Source of the DNA: Magicicada septendecula
Lineage: Eukaryota > Arthropoda > Insecta > Hemiptera > Cicadidae
Length of the DNA stretch: 64,000 nt
NCBI GenBank assembly: GCA_034769895.1
Contig: CM068373.1
Coordinates: 203,133,964-203,197,963 of the forward strand
Direction of reading: 5' to 3'
Within the stretch, counting starts at the first letter, position 1; each line of letters begins with the position of its first letter. The notes beneath the pieces were generated by a model. That model was given only the letters and a program-made list of their open reading frames with translations, made no database searches and had not been told where the DNA came from. This document shows, one piece after another, positions 21,635 to 29,844 of this stretch. A program made the position numbers and the translations under genes.

Positions 21635-21793
21635 GTCACTGTCGCGGTAGAAATACTCATAAACGTAGTCGGGTACATCGAGCGGGTCACTGGCACGGTA
21701 GAGATACCTGTAAACCTACCTCGGTGCGAATGGACCGCTTGTATGTGTTCAGTCTGCTTGTACGTCACTGTCGCGGTAGAAATACTCATAAAC
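21635..21793 (+). repeat. Three 30-bp iterons in the right inverted repeat
   Basis: Copies at 21635-21664, 21686-21715 and 21764-21793. The first and third are identical over 30 bp, starting GTCACTGTCGCGGTAGAAAT. The second is the GTCACTGGCACGGTAGAGAT variant, which matches the left copy at 379-408. Confidence 0.75.
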
Positions 21794-22075
21794 AACAAGC
21801 AGACGGGTGATGTGTACAAACATGAAAACTCATCTCCGTAATAATCATACTGCTGCTTTTTTGTTATTAAATAATGAAATAAAAAAAAATAATAAAAATA
21901 TATATATGCACGCACACGGACACGCACACACGCATACAACATTGCACAGTGTATATTTGTTTTATCTACCACTGTACGCGTACAGTGTTAGGTAACGTGG
22001 AGTAGGCCTGTTTTACATCTCCTCTTCGTAAAATGGGGAAACCACGTTAAAAAAAGCGTAGCGGACTCTCATTCG
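21635..22075 (-). repeat. Right terminal inverted repeat
   Basis: This is the reverse complement of the left end in two blocks: 21635-21715 with 379-460, and 21985-22075 with 60-160. The intervening 21794-21980 does not pair. It has three iterons against two on the left. Confidence 0.8.
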
Positions 22076-22126
22076 CCTCAGGCCGCTAGGGAGAGATGAG
22101 AGGTAAAATAATAAAAGTAAAATAAT

Positions 22127-22151
22127 GTTTATTTATTAATAATAAATAAAC
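22127..22151. repeat. Perfect AT palindrome
   Basis: Twelve-base arms GTTTATTTATTA and TAATAAATAAAC sit around a single A. It carries AATAAA-type signals on both strands, so it could act as a two-way polyadenylation/termination site between the two elements. That role is inferred. Confidence 0.6.
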
Positions 22152-22276
22152 TTACATTTTGCTTTTATGCTTTTATGCTAGACAACAGTAGATATCACTC
22201 GTCTACCTCATGGTCGCAAGTACGAGACGAGAAGTAGAGGGTATAAGTACAGAAATAATTACAGTTAAGCGACAAC

Positions 22277-22348
22277 GGCCCCTTAGTGTAGTGGATGCAC
22301 GCCGGTTTGGTGTACCGGAGGTGCTGGGTTCAAATCCCGGAGGGGTCG
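22277..22348 (+). tRNA. tRNA-like gene, anticodon GGT (Thr)
   Basis: A complete cloverleaf folds: acceptor GGCCCCT/AGGGGTC, D-stem GTGT/GCAC with a 7-base loop, anticodon stem CCGGT/ACCGG with loop TTGGTGT (anticodon GGT), a 5-base variable region and T-stem CTGGG/CCCGG. The A box TAGTGTAGTGG and B box GGTTCAAATCC fit the pol III consensus exactly. The discriminator base is G. Eukaryotes normally read Thr ACC with an AGT (inosine) tRNA, so a GGT anticodon is unusual. It could be a virus-borne tRNA or a tRNA-derived repeat rather than a host gene. It sits between the Polinton right end and the second capsid gene. Confidence 0.75.
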
Positions 22349-22531
22349 TAATTTATTTATTGTTTACAAATTAATATCCAATAGGACCCGTCACGGTGTC
22401 GTCATTCATCACCAAATTTCGGGAACCGTCAAGTAACCCAAACTTTTCGTGTAACGGTACCCATCACCTTGCTCAATGCCGTCTCAAAATTTCGGAACCC
22501 GTCAGACAAACAGTCAACGCCTCGTCGCATT

Positions 22532-22699
22532 CCCTCTACCCCAGTGATGATTCTGCCAACGATGAGGGGGGTAGAGGGCTCTGTGATGTCATGAATCTGT
22601 GACGTCAGAGCCAATGACGACATGAATCGGTAACGTCAGAGCCATAAATCATGTCCTCTACCCCCCTCATCGTTGTCAGAATCATCACTTTCCCTCTAC
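22532..22699. repeat. Large inverted repeat upstream of capsid copy 2
   Basis: Arms at about 22532-22578 and 22655-22699 pair over some 45 bases with few mismatches (GTGATGATTCTG ... AACGATGAGGGGGG). The 76-bp spacer holds two copies of a TGAATC-GGTAACGTCAGAGCC-like segment. The whole would form a long hairpin in DNA or RNA about 100 bp ahead of the capsid ATG. Bases 22360-22530 show no gene. Confidence 0.75.
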
Positions 22700-22799
22700 T
22701 GAAAAGGTATCAGTAGACGTCCGTCGTTGGCACGGTTAACAGCAACTAACCGACGCTACCTGATTTCACTAGGATTCAAACTCAAGAGAAACAAGTAAC

Positions 22800-24040
22800 A
22801 TGGCGGACAGCGGTATCGTCTTATCGGCTGAACGTCGGCCATTCTTTGAAGACAACATCATGCTTACGAATATCATCCTCATGCACCGTACGCGTCGGCG
22901 TCACGATACGGAAATAACGATGAGATACGCATACCTATACTGCAACAGGAAGTATTCACTTTACCGATGGAAAGTTTCCTGTACGTTGAAGGCAAGTTGA
23001 GAAAAAAGACCGACAGCACCGGTACTGTGAACGTGAAAATGATCAACAATGTGATCGCGTTTCTCTTCGAAGAAATCCGTTACGAAGTGACCGGCGTGGA
23101 AGTGGATCGTACCAAGAGCGTCGGCATCACGTCCACTATTAAAACCGTGCTATCTGCCGGCAAGCAGGACATTGTTTCGATGCAAAACGCCGGTTGGGTT
23201 GCTCCTACAGCTGACGAGCTAACACCGACCGGCAAACACGAGGAATTCAACTTTTGCATACCGTTGAGGATGCTGATGGGATTCGCTGAGGATTTCACGC
23301 ACGTTATTTTAAACATGAAACAGGAACTGATACTGTTGCGCACTTCCAGCGACGTTAACGCTCTGTTCTCGTCCACGGATGCGCCCGCTAACGCTGATAT
23401 AAAACTGACCAAAATCTCTTGGATGATTCCGTTCGTGTACGTAAACAACGAAGTACGGATACGATTGTTGGATATCATATGCAAGGACCTACCGCTGTTC
23501 TTACCGTTTAGTAGTTGGGAACTGCACGAGTATCCGGCTTTACCGACGACAGACAGACAGACTTGGACGGTGAAAACAACTACACAACTGGAAAAACCGC
23601 GGTACGTGATACTCACCTTTCAGACCGCCAGAAAAAACAATCTGAAAAAACACGCAGACCAATTCGATCACTGCAATGTGACAAACGCGAGACTCTTTCT
23701 GAACGACAAATACTACCCGTACGATAACCTGAACCTGGATATCGATAACGGACGTTACGCATTGCTGTACGACATGTATACACGATTTCAAAAATCGTAC
23801 TACCACAGAAGTCAACCCAACGTACTTCTAACACCTACTGAGTTCATAGCAAAAGCACCGTTATTCGTCTTCGATTGTAGCAGACATGACGAATCGCTCA
23901 AGTCTTCACCAGTCGACGTCAGATTGGAATTCGAGTCATCGACCAATTTCCCCGCTCAGACCGCGGCCTACTGCTTGATACTGCATGATTCAATCAACGT
24001 GTACACTCCGTTATCCAACACAGTGCGCAGACACAATTAA
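22800..24040 (+). pseudogene. Major capsid protein, copy 2 (second Polinton fragment)
   Basis: It is homologous to the 2249-3501 gene along its whole length, but on the other strand. The main frame (22967-24040, 357 aa) holds FNFCIPLRMLMGFAEDFT, LPTTDRQTWTVKTTTQLEKP and LFLNDKYYPYDNLNLD, and a complete C-terminus (VDVRLEFES ... INVYTPLSNTVRR). The ATG at 22800 is in a different frame: a one-base shift near 22860-22880 separates about 20 N-terminal codons from the rest. The shift is in the opposite sense and at a different spot from that in copy 1, so the two breaks are independent. The C-terminus is intact here but frameshifted in copy 1. Confidence 0.8.
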
Positions 24041-24393
24041 ACGCTTACTATATATTAATGTTTTTTTTTGCTGTAAATAGAACGTTGCTTTTTTTAGAAT
24101 GTAATGTGTGCATTCATGTATGTGAATTTTTTTTAATTAAAAAATGTAATCAATTTTCATGTATTTTTATTTTGTTGTAAATAGAATATAATGTGATATT
24201 TTATTTAAAAAATGTAATCAATTTTCATGTATTTTTATTTTGTTGTAAATAGAATGTAATGTGATATTTTATTAAAATAAAAATGTAATCAATTTTCGTG
24301 TATTTCATTTTTGTGGAGGGGGAAACGATTATCCTCTCCTCCCTATTCTTCGCTCAGTGTTTCATCAGCACGAGTCGTGAGTGGACGCACAAG
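24041..24393. repeat. AT-rich spacer with a 68-71 bp tandem repeat
   Basis: Units start at 24144, 24212 and 24283 (ATGTAATCAATTTTC(A/G)TGTAT ...). The third is partial, ending about 24305. No gene is seen. Possible polyadenylation region for the capsid gene. Confidence 0.7.
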
Positions 24394-25085
24394 ATGCTTT
24401 CACACGATATCGATGATGATGATATCAATCCCAACAACAACCGCTATTTCAAACAATGCGGTGAAGCGGCGACGACGACGACGACGACGTCAATCAAGTC
24501 CTTATCACCAGACGATAAAGAAGTGCAGGTCATCTTAATTCAAAAAATCACATCTCCGTACCCGCGTTACAAAAACTTGGAAAACCGTTTAAAGAGTTTT
24601 AAAGAATGGCCTGTATCCTTAACGATAACGCCTAAAGAATTATCAGAAGCGGGTTTCTTTTACACCGGATGCAACGATAGAGTGATTTGTTTTTGCTGTG
24701 GAGGCGGATTAAAGAAATGGGAACGTGGAGAATATGCTTGGATGGAACACGCACGTCATTTCCCTGCGTGCTCTTACGTAATGTTAATAAAAGATAAAAA
24801 TGTTATCATCAAGGCACTGGGTATCGTTACCGAAGCGCAAGCACCAACAGCAGCAGCAGTGACAGCAAAGAACGAAAAACGCACCGACACGATCAAGGAG
24901 AATATAAAAACGTAGAAGGAAGCTTGAATCGTGATACGATGTGCAAAGTCTGTTACACACAAAACGTGGAAGTTGTACTTATTCCCTGTCGACATTTTAT
25001 CACATGTGTGAATTGCGCCATAACCCTACATAATTATCCCTTATGTAGAACCGCATACACCGCTTACATGAGAGCGTATTTCTAG
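24394..25085 (+). pseudogene. Inhibitor-of-apoptosis-like gene: BIR domain and RING finger (frameshifted)
   Basis: From ATG 24394, an Asp/Asn/Thr-rich lead is followed by one BIR domain. It has RLKSFKEWP, AGFFYTG, ICFCCGGGLKKWERGE and MEHARHFPAC, with the zinc-binding C-x2-C-x16-H-x6-C spacing intact. The frame stops at 24915. In a neighbouring frame, entered at the A-run near 24905-24910, a RING finger follows (MCKVCYTQNVE, IPCRHFITCVNC, YPLCRTAY) and ends at 25085. The seventh RING ligand, normally Cys in CPLCR, is Tyr. IAPs bind caspases and block cell death, and insect viruses and Polintons often carry them. This copy is broken twice, by the frameshift and the lost ligand. Confidence 0.8.
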
Positions 25086-25491
25086 TTCGTTTTCACGCTA
25101 TAATTTTATTGCCTAGTGAACACAAGGTTTAAAAATATATATATGCTGCTGTGACAAAAGTGTTTAATCCAACCTCCGCTAATATCGCATACCTCAGTGT
25201 TTGAACAGCATGCGTTGAAGACGGACGCATGGAGCTGCTATCTCCGTACGAGTACATACGCTGCAGTGACTTAAAGCATACAGTACTGTACCCTATATAA
25301 ATTTTTGTATGCAACGTTTTGACATGTAAATTTGTTGCACTGATCCGTGACGAAAATATAAGGTACAAAATAAACGTTCCGAACAAATTCTTTACGAGCG
25401 TTTCACAATATACAACGTGTCTGTTCCGTAAGACGGACGGATCTGCAACGTTCCTAGTAACACCAAACACGTTGTTTATAACGAAAAAAGG
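25086..25491. other. Spacer without recognisable gene
   Basis: AT-rich; a 113-codon frame on the minus strand has no recognisable features and is probably chance. Confidence 0.4.
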
Positions 25492-25956
25492 ATGTGCGAG
25501 GATAAACTAGCAGTCATACTTGACTTTCACTGTTTCATCGACAACGATGGAAGCGAACTCGTTAAGGAACTAACCGTTATGGACGTCACCGCATTTGCCA
25601 GCAGGCATTGGATATTTACACATCCAGTAGACACGATTGTTTCGAATCACAAACATGTGAGGACAAACAGATGGTTAACAGACCATTATCATGGACTAAC
25701 GTGGACGGACGGGGACACATCGTACGAACATCTTGTAACGATATTAGAAAAGTATACGTTTCCTTTTAACTTCGTGTTCGTAAAAGGATTGCAAAAAAAA
25801 TGATTTCTACAGAAGCGTATCGTGCATTTAAATATTATAAATTTAGAAGATTTCGGTTGTCCCAAACTCGATCAATTACAATCAATACATGGAACAGCCT
25901 GTCTCGCGCACCGCTTATTTCCGGAAATATGTACAAATCAAAGAACTGATTTATAG
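25492..25956 (+). pseudogene. Conserved Polinton-associated protein, second copy (one frameshift)
   Basis: From ATG 25492 the protein reads VILDFHCFIDNDGSELVKEL, WIFTHPVDT, TNRWLTDHYHGLTWTDGD and FNFVFVKGLQKK. An eight-A run at 25793-25800 then breaks the frame, and the continuation has LEDFGCPKLDQL and CLAHRLFPEICTNQ, ending at a TAG at 25954-25956. The Asp/Glu spacing at the N-terminus and the C-x-x-H cluster at the end hint at a metal-dependent nuclease-like fold, unproven. It is homologous to the gene at 746-1315, and in both fragments it lies outboard of the capsid gene. This identifies 22.3-26 kb as part of a second, inversely oriented element. Confidence 0.65.
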
Positions 25957-26036
25957 GTTCCAGTAAACTGAGATGTCAACCACTTCATTTACAAAGTATG
26001 TAATTCCCGCGATAAATTTCAGTATTTGGTTTTTTG

Positions 26037-26100
26037 CCCCTTAGGAGTGAAAGTTTTTAAAACCGTTTCTTATTGAGCACCTAAGACCTATGATGAAGCT
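26037..26100 (+). repeat. Dispersed repeat, copy A
   Basis: GCCCCTTAGGAGTGAAAGTT and the following 30 or so bases recur at 27569-27632 with few differences. Part of an unclassified interspersed repeat. Confidence 0.6.
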
Positions 26101-27061
26101 ATGTTCAAAGATTCATTGATATCCATTCAGTGGTTTCAGAGATATCGTGATCAGTGGTTCAGTAAGTGGTATTTGGGTTATATAGATATCTATATCTAGC
26201 CGATTTACCCAGCGTTCCTCGGGTTCATAATTTATTCATAGGTTCATAGGAACCTATTCTTGTTCTAACGTTATATTACTTGTATATTGTATAATCTTCC
26301 TTATATTGTTACGTTCGCATTCTTACTGGAGGAATACTCTGTAGCGCACCTGTTTAAGAACATGTCATAAACTGTATTCTTATATCTGGAGAAGAATTCT
26401 GTTACGCGTGATGCTCCTGTTCGATTTCTAACTCTGGGAGAGGGCGAACAGCTAAATTAGTTTTCAATAAAATGTCTACAGTAGGCCTACTTGCACGCGC
26501 TGCGTATTTAACTGTCGTTTTATAATTCATTGTGTTAATGTTGAAATAAGGCATTTGTTAAATTAGTGTCTTCTAAATTTATTCTAACAATACAATACCT
26601 CTACAGATTTCAGCTTATCAATTTTTAAATTTAAACTGAAGCAAGTGCATTTATATTGTCTGAACACTATGATCTGAATACATTCGCTATCAAAACTTTG
26701 TTTTTTATACTCGCTTATAACTTACTTTTATCTTAACTTATCCACTTTTAAATTCAAACTGAAACAACTCTGAATTCACACACTATTAAGAAGTTTCTTA
26801 AGATGCATACAGCACCTTTGATATCATAAACTATATCTTTATTTATAAAAACCGTGGACTCTGGCCCCGCCGTCTTTCGCGGGATCCGACCTAAGACTCC
26901 CCGGGTTCCGTGGATGAACTCCGGGGAAGGCCCGTCGGACGACTCCCGCGCTATTTCCTACGCGGGAGACTTCCACCGATGCTATGGTAACCAGAATCTA
27001 TTCTATTGGGTTGCCATAGTAACCAGATCGAATAGATTTTTTAAGACCCAAAGGACCCCCC
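26101..27061. other. Repeat-rich spacer
   Basis: 26101-26840 is AT-rich and shows no gene. 26850-27060 is a GC-rich block with a CTATGGTAACC ... GGTTGCCATAG inverted repeat (about 26980-27019). It seems to be a fragment of an unclassified transposon. Confidence 0.35.
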
Positions 27062-27545
27062 GAGGGATCGTATCGAAAAAACACCTATCCTATGTTGGTT
27101 CTCCCATTGCGTAAAATATTTGTGCCAAGTTTGGTTGAAATCGGTCCAGTGGTTTAGGAGATGTGGAAGACCCCAAAGAAACCCCCAAAGAACCGCATCG
27201 AAAAAAACACCTATCCTATGTTGTTTCTCCCGTCGCGTAAAATATTTGTGCCAAGTTTGGTTGAAATCGGTCCAGTGGTTTAGGAGGAGATGTGGAAGAA
27301 CCCAAAGAACCCCCCAAAGGACCCCATCGAAAAAAGACCTATCCTATGTTGGTTCTCCCGTTGCGTAAAATATTTGTGCCAAGTTTGGTTGAAATCGGTC
27401 CAGTGGTTTAGGAGGAGATGTGGAAGCCCCCAAAGAACCCCATCGAAAAAAACACCTATCCTATGTTGGTTCTCCCGTCGCGTAACATATTTGTGCCAAG
27501 TTTGATTGAAATCGGTCCAGTGGTTTAGGAGGAGATGTGGAACAT
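27062..27545 (+). repeat. Four-copy tandem repeat of 117-128 bp
   Basis: The motif CCAAGTTTGGTTGAAATCGG recurs at about 27125, 27251, 27379 and 27496 (one T-to-A-type variant in the last). Each copy is followed by TCCAGTGGTTTAGGAG and a Pro-codon-rich linker ending ATCGAAAAA. The AAATCGGTCCAGTGGTTTAG core is common in arthropod interspersed repeats. Confidence 0.8.
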
Positions 27546-27568
27546 ACATATAATGGGGGGGGTTTGCC

Positions 27569-27632
27569 CCTTAGGAGTGAAAGTTTTTAAAACCGTTTCT
27601 TAGTGAGCATCTACGACCCCATAAGAATATAC
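27569..27632 (+). repeat. Dispersed repeat, copy B
   Basis: Second copy of the 26037-26100 sequence, directly after the tandem block. This suggests that both belong to one repeat family. Confidence 0.6.
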
Positions 27633-27714
27633 CTTCAAATTTTGAGATCATTATCTTCAGTAGTTTTTGCTCTACGTTGATTCTCTCCCAGTCAGGACAA
27701 AGCCGCTTATATAT

Positions 27715-29421
27715 TGCGACAACACAAATTACTAAACTATTGGCGCATAGGATATGATAGTATGTGTATTTCAAATTACAAGTCTATATTGGAGGGTTTA
27801 AGATTATTTATTGTACAAACACAAGTTATAGTTTATATGGTATATTTGAAATGTACAGAATGTAATGTTTGATATAGAGTCTTTCTTTTAAAATGTTAAA
27901 TAATGTTCATACGCAAGACGTGATACGTTACATAAGAAGACTCCCACGATGATGTTGTTGAAGAGAAGGGCCGGTCTTTGCGGTATAGATGGTTCATCAG
28001 GTGTGGCTTACAAATGACAGACGTTTCACCAGAAACGTTTACAGCTGGGCTGGCGTCCTGTAACAGCTGGGCTGGTCCTATAACAGCTGGGCTGGCGTCC
28101 TGTAACAGCTGGGCTGGTCCTATAACAGCTGGGCTGGTGTCCTATAACAGCTGGGCTGATGTCCTATAACAGCTGGGCTGATGTCCTGTAACAGCTGGGC
28201 TGATGTCCTGTAACAGCTGGGCTGATGTCCTATAACAGCTGGGCTGATGTCCTGCAATTCCCACGATGAATCCGACACTTCGCACACAACGGTAATACGG
28301 ATTTTATTACTCGCAAAACTTATATAGAGTTTAAGACCAAGTAATATCTCAGGTGACAGTGAGTTTAATCAATAACGGTATATTGAGCTTATACCTCTCC
28401 GGCTTCTTCAAGTGTTCTCGCGAATACCAAGGTCTACCGCGATCAGCAGACCACCCTATGAGGAAATCTTGCACTAGCACGGACACGTCTTGATGGAACT
28501 ATTGCGAACAATTAATGATACTGTCACTGCGGAAAATCTCGCACAGTGATACAGTTGCACTCACTTCTTACACACGTAATACTACAATATTAATATCGTG
28601 TGTAAAGATATAAAATCAATTGTTATGCGTCACACGCGTTACTATCCCCGAAAAGTCTTAACAGATCCTTGCAAGCGGTAGAGTCTTGTACAAGGATTGT
28701 ATGTACCGTTCGCGGTAGCAGCAGTGAAGAACTGCTTGTAATTTTACGCACAATGCGTTAAAACACTGATGTGTGCAAATGTACTACACACACAGTTCTG
28801 AGTCTTCCCGTTTCACTAACGACGAATAGTCTTTACAACACCTTGCAAGCGGTAGAATCTTGTACAAGGAGTGCACGTTCCGTTCGCGGTAGATGGCGTA
28901 GAAGAACTGCCTGTGTAACGACAGGCTTAAGAAAATTTCCAACCACCAGTCCGCATTCTATTGGTGGATGGAAGTCACATGGTTAGTATAAATGACCATG
29001 CACTTTTCATGCAGTAGAGTGCATTTACTTTGTAACAGCATGCATAGCGTAATCAGACTACTCGTATCTCATGCATGACTGCCTACACACTAATAATATA
29101 CATGAACGTAAACAATAGTCCGACAGGTATAGGGATTGTAGCGATAAACATGTCTCAGTTCAGCTAATGTCAAAACAACGATAATACTTCACGCACCGCC
29201 CGAGAAACGTTTCCCACTCGCGCACGCGCGCACATTTCCACTAACACAGTACATGAATAACCATAAATAATAATGCACAGTTTTTCTAAACTAAACCCTT
29301 AACCTTACTAAATACAATTGATAACAACCAAACTTAACCATCTACCAATATAATATGAATGTCCATTGTCTGTGTAATATATGAACTTGCCTCGCCTATC
29401 ATGATCCTGTGATTCGTTGCA
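27715..29421 (-). repeat. 3' LTR of the young element
   Basis: 1707 bp, almost identical to 34196-35901. It contains a 10-copy minisatellite and two related segments of roughly 95 bp sharing CTTGCAAGCGGTAGA and GTTCGCGGTAG (about 28668 and 28842). Confidence 0.9.
28041..28255 (+). repeat. Minisatellite inside the 3' LTR
   Basis: Ten copies of ACAGCTGGGCTG, each followed by an 8-10 base variable spacer (GCGTCCTGTA, GTCCTATA, ATGTCCTGTA types). The same array lies at 34522-34736 in the other LTR. Confidence 0.9.
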
Positions 29422-29441
29422 GGATTAACTCCTTCCCGCAG
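29422..29441 (-). promoter_or_regulatory. Polypurine tract of the young element
   Basis: On the minus strand CTGCGGGAAGGAGTTAATCC directly precedes the 3' LTR start TGCAACGAATCAC. This is the expected plus-strand priming site. Confidence 0.6.
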
Positions 29442-29844
29442 AAAAAAAAATTTTTTTTTTTTAGTTAACTAACAAAAAATACAAAAATTTTTTTTTTTTT
29501 AATATACCCAAAACAACTTCCTAATCCTGAAATAATAATAATACCCTCGAACTAAAATCAAATAAACATCCTCAATTAATACTAACAATTCCAACTGTCA
29601 CTTTGACAGAAGCATCAAATCAAAAGACACGTGGTAACCTTCAAACCAAAACAAACACACATGTTCTTGACACACAGATAACGAAATCTTATGCAGGGTC
29701 ATAGGGTACACAGACAACATTCCTTATCAAAACTAAATTATTGTTCATTCACAGAGCCATCTTACATACAACATTTAAACCTGAATTGACATATTTAAAT
29801 CACTACACATTCTTACCCCTATATCCTGACATTTATTTCTGAGT

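Larger units (their letters stand above)
54..22075 (-). mobile_element. Polinton / adintovirus-like integrated viral element, decayed
   Basis: A 22-kb element defined by inverted terminal repeats at both ends and by a colinear set of minus-strand genes: family B polymerase, rve integrase, FtsK/HerA-type packaging ATPase, fibre-like, phospholipase A2, adenain-like protease, penton-like and major capsid proteins. This combination of adenovirus-like virion genes with a retrovirus-like integrase is the hallmark of Polintons/Mavericks and adintoviruses. Most genes carry one or two stops or frameshifts, so the copy is dead, but protein-level similarity is still clear. A gypsy retrotransposon occupies 14023 to about 20440, so the original element was nearer 15.6 kb, within the usual 15-20 kb range. 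The exact outer edges and the expected 6-bp target duplication could not be fixed because the two ends have diverged. Confidence 0.9.

Noticed and set aside
27978-28169. 63-codon plus-strand frame (also 34458-34649)
   Set aside because: Translation of the LTR minisatellite; it has no start context or homology.
28041-28255. Regular repeats resembling a CRISPR array
   Set aside because: They form a minisatellite with near-identical short spacers inside an LTR, duplicated in the partner LTR; the genome is eukaryotic.
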